Source: Micromonospora sp. WMMD961 | GTDB taxonomy: Bacteria > Actinomycetota > Actinomycetes > Mycobacteriales > Micromonosporaceae | DNA: 64,000 nucleotides | Direction: 5' to 3' | Assembly (NCBI RefSeq): GCF_029626145.1 | Contig: NZ_JARUBJ010000002.1 | Location: forward strand, 4,685,501 to 4,749,500 | Part shown: piece after piece, positions 7,113 to 16,411 of the stretch | How positions within the stretch are numbered: the stretch's first letter is position 1 | Layout of the letters: each line of letters starts with the position of its first letter | The notes under the pieces: model-generated | Databases searched by the model: none | What the model was told of the DNA's origin: nothing | Seen by the model: the letters and a program-made list of their open reading frames with translations, nothing else | Translations under genes and position numbers: made by a program

Positions 7113-9998
7113 TCACCGATCGGTGTCACTGAGCCGGGCGACCCAGGCGACCAGACCGGATCGGGAGGCAACGCCCGCCTTGCGGTAGATCCGGGTCAGG
7201 TGCGCCTCCACGGTGCGGGGGCTGATGTTCAGTTGCCGCCCGATCAGTCGGCTGGTGGCCCCGGTCGCCGCCAGGCGTGCGATGTGCCATTCCCGGTCGG
7301 TCAGGGCGGCCACCTCGACCGGACCGACCGGGCGGGCCAGTCGAAGGCCAACCCGTTCCGTCCCACACCACCCCGCCAGTTCCAGAGCCCGACGGCGGGC
7401 CCGCGCCGCCCGGCCGGCCTGGTCGGCCGCTTCGGCCGCCCGGGCCAGGGAGGCCAGCGCAAGACTGCGCCGCAACGCCATCCCGCCGGCGCGGAACAGG
7501 TCGACCGCCGTTTCCAGGTGCCGCAACGCCGCCGGCACCTCGCCGCGGGCGAGCAGCACCTCGCCGTACGCCGACTCGGCGAAGCCCCGCTGGCCGGCGA
7601 GACCGATCTGATCCGCCTCGGCCATCGCCTGTCGCGCCTGCCGCTCGGCCTCGGTCACGTCGCCGGCGGCGAGCGCCGCCGCGCAGAGCAGCTCGAACCA
7701 CATCGGCCGGAGGGTGGTCTGGAGGCGGCTCAGCCGGCTGTCGCCGCCGGCGGAGTGCACCAGCTCGGCACAGGTCGCCGGATCACCGGACAGCAGTGCC
7801 GCAGTCGCCAGCGCCAGTACGGCGGTACGACCACACCAGGTGGCGAGGTCGGTGGCGATGCCGACGGCACTGCGGGCCAGCGCCACCGCCCGGTCGTCGT
7901 CGCGAGGGCCACCACGCCAGGCCGTCGCCTCCGCTTCGAACGCCAGGGCGAAGCTCAGCAGGTGGTGGCTGCCGATGCGCCGGGCGACGATGCCCGCCTC
8001 GGTGGCCAGTCCGATGGCTGTGGTCAGCTGACCGCCGTGGTAGGCGACCTGACTGCGACCGAGTAGCAGCTGGCACAGCCCGTCGTCGCGGTGCGAGGCG
8101 CGGACGAGTGTCAGCCCTCGGTCGAGGTGCCGCGCCGCATCGGTCTGCCGTTCGAGGTACAACTCGGTCAGGCCGAGCGCGGTGAGGCAGTCGGGGTGGT
8201 CTCGCACGTCCCGGTCCGGCAACGCGTCGACGATCCGGACGCCCGCGTCGAGCAGGCCCCGGGCGTCGTCGAGTGCGCCGTCGTGCGCGGCAGCCAGGCT
8301 GCGGACGGCCAGCAGGCCGGCCCGGTCGGCGGGGCAGCCACCGAGGTCTCCACTGAGCGCGTCAGGCAGACCGGCGACGGGACGGCGGCCGGCCAGGATG
8401 CCGGCCACGCCGATCTCGGTGGCGAGTCGGTAGCCGACGCCGGGTGTGGTGCCGGCCGGCAGGGCCGCCAACTCGCGTCGGCTGATCGCCGCCGCTTCCG
8501 GGTAGTTGCCCAGCAGACGTTCCACGCGCGCCCAGAGAGCAACCGCCCGCGCCCGTCGTCCCTGCGGGTCGGCGGGGAACAGCGGCACGATCTCCTGGAG
8601 CAGCGCCCTGCTCTCGGCCAGGTTCCCGGCCTCGCCGGTGATCTGCGCGAGCGCGAGTGCCACGTCTCGGCGACGTTGCGTCGAGGCAGCCGTCGGCCGC
8701 AGCGCCCGCAGTGCCAGCCGCAGCCAGCGGATGGCCAGGTCTGGCGTCTCGCGGCGGATCTCCTGGGCGGCCTGGCAGAGCACGTCGACGCAGCGTTCGC
8801 CCCAGCGACCGTTCGGCAGGGCGAGCAGACGCTCCGCGTAGCGGGCCTGCTCGGCGGGTGGCGCGCCCAGCTCGACCATGGCGGTGAGCGCGCGCGCAGA
8901 AGCCTCCGCCCGCCACGCCGGGTCGGTGTCCTGCGCGACGGCCATCCGCAGCACCGGGTGCCGGAAGGCGAACCGTCCGGTGCCGGGTACGCGGCGGATC
9001 AGGTCGAGCCGGGCCAACCGCCAGCCGGCGTCGACCGCGAGCGACGTCGGCACCTGCGCGATCGCGGCGAGCAGGTCAGCGGCGAAGGGCGCGTCGACGA
9101 CCGAGCCGGCCCGCAGGCAGGTCAGCTCGACGGACGGCAGGGCCGCCCACTCGCGACGCAGCACGGCCACCACGGCGTCGGACAACCAGGCATCCTGCGC
9201 TTCCCGGGGCGGGCCGGCGTGCTCCGGTGCGGGGCCGCCCGGCAGCGCCGCCAGGTAACCGGGGTTGCCGCCGGTGACGTCGTACCGAGCCCGCAGCTCC
9301 GCCTGGTCGACGTGGGGGTGCAGAGGCGCGACCTCGGTGAGGCTGAGCGGGTCGAGCTCGATCCGCTCGTGTGCCGTCGGCTCCGCATCGGCCTCGTCCC
9401 GGGAATCCGGGGGACCGAACGGCATCGGGGTCGCCATCTGCCGCGGGCGGTAGACGAGCACGAGCAGCAGGGGTGCGGGCACCGGATAGCGCAGCAGGTG
9501 GGCGATCAGGCCGGCGGAGGAGGCATCCGCCCAGTGCAGGTCGTCGAGGACCAGGGTCAGACCGTCCCGGGCGGCCAGGCCGACCAGCCGACGGGCCAGT
9601 TGATAGGTACGGAACCGCTGGGCGTCCGACGCCCGTGCCGGACCCGGTGGCGCCGCAGCCGTGGACTCCGACCAGGTCTGCTCGGTGAACCGCCCCAGGC
9701 GCAGCCCGCGTCGGAGTGGCTCCCCCTCCGTGAAGGCGTGTCGGAACACGTGGAAGGGAACACCTCGCTCGTCCGGCGCGCAGGTCCCGATGGCCCAGGG
9801 AACGGCGGGAACGCACCGGGTCAGGGCCTCGCGGACGAACCGGGTCTTGCCGATGCCCGGCTCCCCGACCACCTCGCAAACCATCTGCTGGCCGCGGCTC
9901 AGCGCCGCGGCCTGGGCTCTCGCGATACGCGCCAACTGTGGTCGCCGCCCGACGAAGCGCAGCCCTGTTGACGCATTCTCCAGCCCAGATGTCATCAC
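7113..9998 (-). CDS. LuxR-family LAL-type transcriptional activator
   Basis: A 961-residue regulator of the MalT/LAL class common as pathway-specific activator in actinomycete secondary metabolism. The N-terminal AAA domain has Walker A GEPGIGKTR (about residues 46-54) and a Walker B-like LVLDDLHWAD (about 149-158). A long TPR-like helical middle follows, and the C-terminus is a LuxR helix-turn-helix (LTDREWHIARLAATGATSRLIGRQL, then SPRTVEAH). The start is GTG 9998 or the ATG directly after it. It lies upstream of the lipoprotein and TOMM genes on the same strand and is the likely activator of region 1. A possible minus-strand -10 (TATAGT, 10043-10048) lies about 45 bases before the start. 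Confidence 0.88.
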   Translation of the reverse strand: MMTSGLENASTGLRFVGRRPQLARIARAQAAALSRGQQMVCEVVGEPGIGKTRFVREALTRCVPAVPWAIGTCAPDERGVPFHVFRHAFTEGEPLRRGLRLGRFTEQTWSESTAAAPPGPARASDAQRFRTYQLARRLVGLAARDGLTLVLDDLHWADASSAGLIAHLLRYPVPAPLLLVLVYRPRQMATPMPFGPPDSRDEADAEPTAHERIELDPLSLTEVAPLHPHVDQAELRARYDVTGGNPGYLAALPGGPAPEHAGPPREAQDAWLSDAVVAVLRREWAALPSVELTCLRAGSVVDAPFAADLLAAIAQVPTSLAVDAGWRLARLDLIRRVPGTGRFAFRHPVLRMAVAQDTDPAWRAEASARALTAMVELGAPPAEQARYAERLLALPNGRWGERCVDVLCQAAQEIRRETPDLAIRWLRLALRALRPTAASTQRRRDVALALAQITGEAGNLAESRALLQEIVPLFPADPQGRRARAVALWARVERLLGNYPEAAAISRRELAALPAGTTPGVGYRLATEIGVAGILAGRRPVAGLPDALSGDLGGCPADRAGLLAVRSLAAAHDGALDDARGLLDAGVRIVDALPDRDVRDHPDCLTALGLTELYLERQTDAARHLDRGLTLVRASHRDDGLCQLLLGRSQVAYHGGQLTTAIGLATEAGIVARRIGSHHLLSFALAFEAEATAWRGGPRDDDRAVALARSAVGIATDLATWCGRTAVLALATAALLSGDPATCAELVHSAGGDSRLSRLQTTLRPMWFELLCAAALAAGDVTEAERQARQAMAEADQIGLAGQRGFAESAYGEVLLARGEVPAALRHLETAVDLFRAGGMALRRSLALASLARAAEAADQAGRAARARRRALELAGWCGTERVGLRLARPVGPVEVAALTDREWHIARLAATGATSRLIGRQLNISPRTVEAHLTRIYRKAGVASRSGLVAWVARLSDTDR

Positions 9999-10609
9999 TC
10001 AGATCAGACACTTTCCGGAACACTCAAAGGGGGAATGGTCGCACTATACCCGAGCGCCATCGAGTATCGAAGATGTCAGGTCTTATTCCATCAGCCGACG
10101 GAGATGCAGGTTCTTTCCGGGCTTGCACCACACCCCGCAAAAAGGGACCGGTCAACTAAAGGGCGGAACGATATCCCTGAAACCCAATAAATCACCCCTC
10201 GCCGACCGGGCCGGGACACACGCGACGAGTCGGGACCGAGACAGGAATCCCATGTGGCCAACTATTGGGAGGTCACGCCTGGCCAGATTTCACCAGAATC
10301 ATGAGCGCCTATGCAAAACACCCGAAGCGGCCACTGCTCCGCTGAGCGGTCGTCCGGCCGCCGCAGCCCTTACGGAGATCCTCCGGCAAGGCTTTGTCAA
10401 CCGCCGAATGACTGGAACCAGGTCACCTTCTGCGCGATTCGACAAAGGTCACCGCACCATCCCCGGGAGACCGGCGGCCGAGCGACAAAGACGGAAAGGC
10501 GCAGCGCCGGCCGCCTCAAGAAAGCCCCGGAGTGCCGTCTCGGGAAACCGGTGCTCGGTCGGTGACCGGAGTCTCGCGACGACGCTCGCGGGCCTGCGAA
10601 CCCGTTCCG
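9999..10609. other. Intergenic region, lower GC, no convincing gene
   Basis: About 610 bases between the LAL gene and the histidine kinase gene, both on the minus strand. The part from 10020 to 10330 is visibly richer in A and T than its surroundings, as expected of an upstream control region for the LAL gene. Open frames across it on the plus strand have no ribosome-binding site or recognisable product. I see no tRNA, hairpin terminator or insertion sequence. Confidence 0.5.
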
Positions 10610-11626
10610 TCAGGCGGTGGCCAGCCGGACCATGAACTGGCAGCCGTCGGGGGTGTTGCGCACCTCGACCCGACCTCCGTGCGCCTCCACCAGGCCGTGG
10701 ACGATGGCCAGGCCGAGCCCTCCGGAGGCTCCACCGTCGCCGGGGCCGGGGGTGCGGGCCGGCTCACCGCGGAAGGCGATGTCGAACAGTCGGGGAAGGT
10801 CGTCCGGAGGGATGCCGCCACAGGTGTCGGCGACCGACAGCCAGGCGTGGTCCTCCTCGCGGCCGGCCTCGATGCGTACCGTGCCGTCCTCCGGGGTGTA
10901 GCGGACCGCGTTGAGCAGCAGGTTGGCCACGACACGCGCCAGCTCCGGTTCGCTCGCCGCAACCGTCGGCCACCCCGACTCGCTGGCGACCAGCTTGATC
11001 CGGCGAGCATCGGCCAACGGGAAGGTGGTGGCCAACGCGTCCGACACCACCTCTCCGAGTGGCACCGCCGTCAACGACAACCGCAGCGCCCCCGCGTTGA
11101 TCCGGGACAGCTCGAACAGGTCGTCGACGAGTCGGGTCATCCGGTCGGTCTCCAGCCGGATCCGTCGGTGGTAGTCGTCGACCGTGTCCGGGTCACGGAC
11201 CACCCGGTCCTCCAGCGCCTCGGCCATGGCCCGCAATCCGGCGAGCGGCGTACGCAGGTCGTGGGAGACCCAGGCAACCAGGTCACGCCGGCCCTTCTCC
11301 AGTTGCCGTTCCCGCTCGCGAGCCTGGTCGCGCCAGACCGCGGCGCGTGCCAGCCGGTGGCCGAAGTGCCCGCCGACGGCGAGGCTGACCACCGCTGCCG
11401 CCGCGACGGTGATCAGGACGACCTCGAGATCGTGTGGGGAGAGGAACATCGCCTCCGCGACCGCCATCACCCCGACGGCGACGGCGACCACAGTGGTGGT
11501 GAGCAGCACGCTGAGGTGCACGGTGATCGACCTTCGCCGAAGCGCACGGAGCAGCAACGCACCGGCGAGCCCGATGCCCAGCGCCGCGCCCAGGGCGATC
11601 GCAAAGATCAGCAGTAGGTCACGCAT
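10610..11626 (-). CDS. Sensor histidine kinase
   Basis: A 338-residue membrane kinase. Hydrophobic segments at about residues 5-28, 37-58 and 68-88 form the N-terminal membrane part, with almost no extracytoplasmic sensor loop. The dimerisation box is VSHDLRTPLAGLRAMAE (phospho-His about residue 121). The ATPase part shows an N box (NLLLNAVRYTPEDG), a G1-like segment (VADTCGGIPPDDL) and a G2 box (GGLGLAIV). The G1 box reads DTCGGI rather than the usual DxGxGI, a mild oddity. It overlaps the end of the response regulator gene by eight bases, so the pair is one operon. Confidence 0.9.
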   Translation of the reverse strand: MRDLLLIFAIALGAALGIGLAGALLLRALRRRSITVHLSVLLTTTVVAVAVGVMAVAEAMFLSPHDLEVVLITVAAAAVVSLAVGGHFGHRLARAAVWRDQARERERQLEKGRRDLVAWVSHDLRTPLAGLRAMAEALEDRVVRDPDTVDDYHRRIRLETDRMTRLVDDLFELSRINAGALRLSLTAVPLGEVVSDALATTFPLADARRIKLVASESGWPTVAASEPELARVVANLLLNAVRYTPEDGTVRIEAGREEDHAWLSVADTCGGIPPDDLPRLFDIAFRGEPARTPGPGDGGASGGLGLAIVHGLVEAHGGRVEVRNTPDGCQFMVRLATA

Positions 11627-12314
11627 GGGCCGGCTCGTAGCGGTAGCCGACGCCCCAGACGGTCACGATCCGCTCCGGATCGGCCGGGTTGGCCTCGATC
11701 TTCTCGCGCAGTCTGCGGACGTGCACGGTCACGGTCGAGTGGTCCCCGAAGTTCCATCCCCAGACCTGCTCCAGGAGTTCGGCCCGGCCGAACACCGTGG
11801 ACGGATGCCGCATGAGGTGGACGAGCAGGTCGAATTCACGCAGCGTCAGAGCCAGCTCTCGGCCGGCGAGGTGGGCGGTTCGGGAGGTGGTGTGCACCAC
11901 CAGGCCGCCATCGGTGAGCGCCTCCGGCCGCTCGGGCGGCGACCCGCCGGCGGCGCGACGGAGCACCGAACGGACCCGCAGCACCAGTTCTCGGGGAGAG
12001 AAGGGCTTGGTCAGGTAGTCGTCCGCGCCGAGCTGCAACCCGAGGATCCGGTCGGACTCGTCTCCGCGCGCGGTCAGCATGACGATCGGTACGCCGTCCG
12101 GCCGTACCCGCAGTTCCCGGCACACCTGCAGGCCGCTGATCCGGGGCAGCATCAGGTCGAGCACGACCAGGTGGGGCGCCTCCCGCTCCACCGCCGCCAG
12201 CGCCTCCGCACCATCCGCCGCCAGGCTCACCTGGAAGCCGTCGTTCTCCAGGTAACGACGAATGACGTCACTCACGGTCTGATCGTCGTCGACCACCAGC
12301 ACCCGCTGTGTCAC
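11619..12314 (-). CDS. OmpR/PhoB-family response regulator
   Basis: A 231-residue two-component regulator. The receiver domain starts VTQRVLVVDDDQTVSDV, has the phospho-acceptor Asp in LVVLDLMLP and the conserved Lys in TKPFSPREL. The C-terminal winged helix has LTLREFDLLVHLMRHP and VHVRRLREKIE. The GTG start was chosen because GGGAGG lies six bases upstream and the protein begins directly at the receiver fold. It is co-transcribed with the kinase gene. A phased direct repeat about 90-105 bases upstream, also found before two other transcription units nearby, suggests autoregulation and a local regulon. Confidence 0.9.
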   Translation of the reverse strand: MTQRVLVVDDDQTVSDVIRRYLENDGFQVSLAADGAEALAAVEREAPHLVVLDLMLPRISGLQVCRELRVRPDGVPIVMLTARGDESDRILGLQLGADDYLTKPFSPRELVLRVRSVLRRAAGGSPPERPEALTDGGLVVHTTSRTAHLAGRELALTLREFDLLVHLMRHPSTVFGRAELLEQVWGWNFGDHSTVTVHVRRLREKIEANPADPERIVTVWGVGYRYEPAHA

Positions 12315-12404
12315 GAACCTCCCCCGTTCCCGCCCGTCAGCTTCCCCCGCAGGTCCATCGGCCCAGCGTAGCCACGCACCGAGGTGCGCCCCCACCACGC
12401 AAAC

Positions 12405-12420
12405 CTTGCGAGGTTCTTAC
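12405..12420 (-). promoter_or_regulatory. Candidate response-regulator site, 11-bp direct repeat
   Basis: On the minus strand this reads GTAAGAACCTCGCAAG: two GNAAG half-sites exactly 11 bases apart, the geometry expected of an OmpR/PhoB dimer. It lies between the regulator gene (minus) and the epimerase gene (plus), so it could control both. Matching repeats lie at 15000-15015 and 19557-19572. Confidence 0.5.
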
Positions 12421-12472
12421 GACCGCCCGCGTACCGCCACGTGGGTGTACGCGAGGTCATACGGTGACCGGA

Positions 12473-13552
12473 ATGCGGATACTCGTCACTGGTGCGGCCG
12501 GCTTCATCGGCTCGCACATCGCCGACCTGCTCACCGATCACGGGCACGAGGTGGTGGTCGTCGACGCGCTCCTGCCGGAGGCGCACGGCGCGACAGCACC
12601 GCCCTGGACCGATCGACACGACCTCGTGGTCGGCGACGTCCGTGACACCGACCTGCTGACCCGGCTACTGGCGGGGGTCGACGCGGTCTGCCATCAGGCG
12701 GCCATGGTCGGCCACGGCATCGACCCGGCCGACGCCCCCCGGTACGCCGCGCACAACGACCTCGGCACGGCCACCCTCCTCGCGGCGATGCACGCCACCG
12801 GGGTGCGCCACCTCGTCCTGGCCAGTTCGATGGTGGTCTACGGCGAGGGCCGGTACCACTGCCCGACCCACGGAATCGTCCGGCCTGCCGGGCGTCGGGC
12901 GGCCGACCTGGCCGAGGGCCGGTACGAGCCGACCTGCCCCCGCTGCGCCCGGACGCTCACCCCGGGTCTCGTTCCGGAGGACGCGCCGTTGGAGCCGCAC
13001 AGCACGTATGCCGTCACCAAGCTGGCCCAGGAACATCTCGCCGGGGCCTGGGCCCGGCAGACCGGCGGATCGGTCTGGGCACTGCGCTACCACAATGTCT
13101 ACGGAGCGCGAATGCCCCGCGACACTCCGTACGCCGGAGTGGCGTCGATCTTCAGGTCGGCCCTGGCCTCCGGGCGAGCGCCCCGGGTCCTGGAGGACGG
13201 CCGGCAACGGCGCGACTTCGTGCACGTGACGGACGTCGCCGAGGCCAACCTGCTGGCCCTGACGACACCCGCACCGGATGCCATCGTCCCGATCAACGTC
13301 TGCTCGGGTGAGCCGCACACCGTCGGCGAGTTGGCCCAGGAGTTGGCGGCGGCGATGGACGGGCCCCTGCCCGTCACGGTCGGGGGCGGGCGGGCGGCGG
13401 ACGTACGACACGTGGTGGCCGATCCGGCCCGCGCCAGCCGGCTGCTCGGTTTCACCGCCCGGGTCGGCTTCGCCGCCGGCATCGCCGACTTCACCACCGC
13501 GGTGATGCGGAATCCGGCAACGGTCAGGACACCGTCCACAGTAGGTGGTTGA
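12473..13552 (+). CDS. NAD-dependent nucleoside-diphosphate-sugar epimerase/dehydratase
   Basis: Extended short-chain dehydrogenase acting on a nucleotide sugar. The 359 residues begin MRILVTGAAGFIGSHIA (Rossmann GxxGxxG) and have the catalytic S118-S119 region and Y179-x3-K183. An insert after strand 5 carries C130-x2-H133 and C155-x2-C158, a small zinc-knuckle-like element seen in a subset of these enzymes related to dTDP-L-rhamnose 4-epimerases; substrate cannot be fixed from sequence. A GTG nine bases upstream is an alternative start. It faces the two-component pair across a shared control region, and its end overlaps the next gene tail to tail by 29 bases. Confidence 0.85.
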   Translation: MRILVTGAAGFIGSHIADLLTDHGHEVVVVDALLPEAHGATAPPWTDRHDLVVGDVRDTDLLTRLLAGVDAVCHQAAMVGHGIDPADAPRYAAHNDLGTATLLAAMHATGVRHLVLASSMVVYGEGRYHCPTHGIVRPAGRRAADLAEGRYEPTCPRCARTLTPGLVPEDAPLEPHSTYAVTKLAQEHLAGAWARQTGGSVWALRYHNVYGARMPRDTPYAGVASIFRSALASGRAPRVLEDGRQRRDFVHVTDVAEANLLALTTPAPDAIVPINVCSGEPHTVGELAQELAAAMDGPLPVTVGGGRAADVRHVVADPARASRLLGFTARVGFAAGIADFTTAVMRNPATVRTPSTVGG

Positions 13553-14915
13553 CGGCGAGAGCGGTGGCTGCCTGCCCCGCCAACCACCACCGTCGGTGTC
13601 CTCTGGGCAGGTGCGCGGTCGCGACGAGCAGCCAGACGGCGAAGGGCAGCCAGATCCGCTCCACCTCCGCCTTGCTGAGCGCGGACAGATCCGCCGCCAG
13701 CACGGCCACCGCCGCCGCGATGGGCAACCACACCGTCGGTCCGGCCGTGGTGATCCGCTGGCGGAGGGCCGCCGCCAGCGGAGGGTGCGGTGGCCGGACC
13801 GACCGCACGGCCACCGCCGCCCGGATCGACACGGCCTCGACCGCCCGCCGCAGTGCCGGCCCGGCCACCGGGCCGACCGAGAGCAGCAGAGCGGCGATAT
13901 TCGCCCAGACCCAGTAGCCGTACGGGCGATCCGCCGCCCAACCCTGGTAGTAGCGACGTGTCACCAGGTGGTAGCCGTCCAGCCACCAGAATCCGGACAC
14001 TGTGAACGCGACGACGACGGCCGCCCCCGCCGCCGCCGCGACCAGGAGGACGGCGAGGCGATCCCGTGTCCGGAGCAGCACCACGGTCAACGCGAGCAGC
14101 CCGACCAGGACGAACCCGTATGACAGGTACAGCGCGAAGCCGAGCAGCAGCCCGCCGAGCACAGCCCCGCCTCGGCCGCCCACCGCCAGCAGTGCCAGCC
14201 CGGCCGCGACGACTGCCGCGAAGATCCCGTCCGCGGACACGCCCACCCAGACCGCGCCCGGGAAGAGAACCAGGAACGGCCAGACGGCCCGAGCCGCATC
14301 CTCTGCGCCGAGCGCCCGCAACGTCACCGGAACCGATACCGACACGGTGGCCCCGAGCAGCACACAGGCGAGCCCGGCGGCAGCCCCACCGCCCAGGCCG
14401 ATCCGGTCCAGGCCGACGAAGAACAGCAGTGCCCCGGGCGGGTGGGCGGCGGTGTGGGTGGACCACGAATTCGGTTGGAAGTCGAGGATGCGGTCGGCGA
14501 AGCCGGACAGCATCATGCCGACGTCCGCCACCCGGGGTACCTCGTGCAGGTACTCGGCCTGCACGGTGAGCCGCTCGGCCAACCCGGCGGACCAGCCGTC
14601 CACCAGGGCCAGGGACAACGTCCAGAGCACCGAGGTGAGATAGCCGACGACCAGCAGCCGCGGCCAGCGCGTGTCGGCTCCCCAGCGCGTACCGCGCCAG
14701 ACGAACAGCGCCCCGACGAGAAGCGCGACGGGGGTGCCGACGCCCAGATGGGGCTGCCAGGTGGCGTAGAGCGGAGCGGCGTCGGCATAGAGTCGCACGC
14801 CCCGGTGATTGAGCAGCGCGCCGATGCCGACGGCAGCGGCGAGCAGGGCCACCTCGGCGCCGAGGACGATCAGGTCGGCGTTCCGGGATCGTCCCGGCCG
14901 GGTCATCATGGTCAT
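13524..14915 (-). CDS. Polytopic membrane protein, GT-C glycosyltransferase-like
   Basis: A 463-residue integral membrane protein with about 11-12 hydrophobic segments. The first loop carries acidic and polar residues (LYADAAPLYATWQ), and a long extracytoplasmic stretch (DRILDFQPNSWSTHTAAHPPGAL, split by a conserved-looking HPPG) resembles lipid-linked mannosyltransferases of the GT-C/GT87 class. I see no diagnostic motif, so the glycosyltransferase call is a structural analogy helped by the neighbouring epimerase and GT2 genes. Start is ATG 14915, with ATGs at 14909 and 14906 as alternatives. It is divergent from the GT2 operon. Confidence 0.55.
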   Translation of the reverse strand: MTMMTRPGRSRNADLIVLGAEVALLAAAVGIGALLNHRGVRLYADAAPLYATWQPHLGVGTPVALLVGALFVWRGTRWGADTRWPRLLVVGYLTSVLWTLSLALVDGWSAGLAERLTVQAEYLHEVPRVADVGMMLSGFADRILDFQPNSWSTHTAAHPPGALLFFVGLDRIGLGGGAAAGLACVLLGATVSVSVPVTLRALGAEDAARAVWPFLVLFPGAVWVGVSADGIFAAVVAAGLALLAVGGRGGAVLGGLLLGFALYLSYGFVLVGLLALTVVLLRTRDRLAVLLVAAAAGAAVVVAFTVSGFWWLDGYHLVTRRYYQGWAADRPYGYWVWANIAALLLSVGPVAGPALRRAVEAVSIRAAVAVRSVRPPHPPLAAALRQRITTAGPTVWLPIAAAVAVLAADLSALSKAEVERIWLPFAVWLLVATAHLPRGHRRWWLAGQAATALAVNHLLWTVS

Positions 14916-14982
14916 GGTGACGGCCGACGATACGACCCGCGACCAGGGATTCGACAGCCGAACGGCGGGACGTCAGGGATCT

Positions 14983-15015
14983 GTAAGATCCGCTGCCGCG
15001 TAAGCGATTCGTAAG
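14983..15015 (+). promoter_or_regulatory. Candidate response-regulator sites upstream of the GT2 operon
   Basis: Three GTAAG elements occur at 14983, 15000 and 15011. The last two are exactly 11 bases apart, matching the geometry of the repeat upstream of the response regulator gene. They lie 48-80 bases before the first gene of the coupled operon and also upstream of the divergent membrane protein gene. Confidence 0.5.
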
Positions 15016-15062
15016 GCGGCACGACGGTCCGGACGGGCCGCCGCGGGCCTAGCGTCGCCGGT

Positions 15063-15734
15063 ATGCGCACAACGATCGACGTGGTGCTGCCGTGTCTGGA
15101 CGAGGCGGCCGCACTGCCTGCCGTACTGAGCGGGCTGCCGCCCGGCTACCGCGCCATCGTGGTCGACAACGGCTCCACGGACGGCTCGCCGGGGATCGCG
15201 GCCGAGTACGGGGCCCGGGTCGTCCACGAGGAACGACGCGGGTACGGGGCGGCCGTGCACACCGGCCTGCTGGCGGCGGACGCCGAGTTCGTCTGTGTAC
15301 TCGACGCGGACGGCTCGTTCGACCCGGCCGAGTTGCCCAGGCTCGTCGCGACGGTGCTCGACGGTCGCGCGGATCTCGCTGTCGGGCGTCGTCGACCGGT
15401 CTCGGCGGACGCCTGGCCGTGGCACGCCCGTACCGGAAACGCCCTCGTTGCCGCGCTGCTGCGCCGCCGTGGCGTACCGGTGTACGACATCAGCCCGATC
15501 CGGGTGGCCCGCCGGGCGGCGCTGCTGGGACTCGGTGTCGACGACCGCGCGTTCGGCTACCCGTTGGAACTGCTGCTCCGTGCGTCCCAGGCAGGCTGGC
15601 GGATTCTCGAGCTGGACGTCGCGTACGCCCCCCGGGCTGCGGGCACCAGGTCGAAGGTCTCCGGGTCGGTCCGGGGCACGTTGCGGGCGACCCGGGACTT
15701 CGCCGGAGTGCTGCGCGCCGGCGGTGGCCGGTGA
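15063..15734 (+). CDS. Glycosyltransferase family 2 (TIGR04283-like)
   Basis: A 223-residue inverting glycosyltransferase of the GT-A fold. It opens with the nucleotide-binding strand DVVLPCLDEAAALPAVL, then VVDNGSTDGS, and the metal-binding motif VLDADGSFDP (DAD, about residue 81). There is no membrane segment, so it should be cytoplasmic. Its small size and its partnership with the next gene recall paired 'transferase 1/transferase 2' families, some of which are annotated as arsenosugar-type glycosyltransferases. Its TGA overlaps the GTG start of the next gene. It is the first gene of a six-gene run and probably responds to the phased GTAAG repeats upstream. Confidence 0.82.
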   Translation: MRTTIDVVLPCLDEAAALPAVLSGLPPGYRAIVVDNGSTDGSPGIAAEYGARVVHEERRGYGAAVHTGLLAADAEFVCVLDADGSFDPAELPRLVATVLDGRADLAVGRRRPVSADAWPWHARTGNALVAALLRRRGVPVYDISPIRVARRAALLGLGVDDRAFGYPLELLLRASQAGWRILELDVAYAPRAAGTRSKVSGSVRGTLRATRDFAGVLRAGGGR

Positions 15735-16411
15735 ACGTCCTGCTCCTGGTCGCGAAGGCACCGGTTGCGGGCCTGGCCAAGACGCGGCTCTGCCCGCCGG
15801 CGAATCCCACGCAGGCGGCCCGGATCGCCGCGGCGGCGTTGTTGGACACCCTCGCGGCGGTACGCGCCACCCCGTCGACCATCCCCGTGCTGGCCTACAC
15901 CGGCCGGTTCGCCGACGCCGAGTACGGCGAGGAGCTGAACGCCGCGCTGGCGGGTTGGCGTCTCCTTCCACAACGCGGCCGCACGTTCGCCGACCGCCTC
16001 GCGAACGCGCACGTCGACACTGCCGCTGCCTTCCCGGGCCGACCGGTGCTGCAGATCGGCATGGACACGCCACAGATCCGGCCGGCCCTGCTCACCACCG
16101 CGCTGCAGCGGCTCACCGACCACGAGGCGGTGTTCGGGCCGGCGCTCGACGGCGGCTGGTGGGCACTCGGGCTCCGTGATCCGGTGTGCGCGGGGGTCTT
16201 ACGCGACGTGCCCATGTCGACCGACGACACCGGTCGACGCACTCTCGCCGCGCTTCGTGGCCACGGCACACGCCCGGCGATCCTTCCCGTTCAACGGGAC
16301 GTCGACGACTGGCCCACCGCGCTGGCGGTCGCGGCCGACCTGCCCGGCACCCGGTTCGCGGAGGCCGTCGAGTCGGTCGGTGTCCACCTGTCGAACGGAC
16401 GCCGCAGGTGA
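15731..16411 (+). CDS. TIGR04282/DUF2064-family transferase
   Basis: A 226-residue protein of the nucleotidyltransferase-like family DUF2064. Diagnostic segments are LLLVAKAPVAGLAKTRLCPP at the N-terminus, IGMDTPQI (about residue 101) in place of the usual GSDxP, and FGPALDGGWWALGL (about 135-148), close to the GPxxDGGYxLLG signature. The chemistry is unproven; the family is often found beside a GT2 enzyme and is annotated as a transferase in radical-SAM or arsenosugar contexts. GTG start inside the stop of the GT2 gene; its own stop overlaps the methyltransferase start in the same GTGA manner. Confidence 0.8.
   Translation: MNVLLLVAKAPVAGLAKTRLCPPANPTQAARIAAAALLDTLAAVRATPSTIPVLAYTGRFADAEYGEELNAALAGWRLLPQRGRTFADRLANAHVDTAAAFPGRPVLQIGMDTPQIRPALLTTALQRLTDHEAVFGPALDGGWWALGLRDPVCAGVLRDVPMSTDDTGRRTLAALRGHGTRPAILPVQRDVDDWPTALAVAADLPGTRFAEAVESVGVHLSNGRRR

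Noticed and set aside
10073..10159. A 28-codon plus-strand frame (starts MSGLIPSADG) in the AT-richer gap before the LAL gene.
   Set aside because: Weak ribosome-binding context and no feature of a precursor or leader peptide; could be chance in low-GC sequence.
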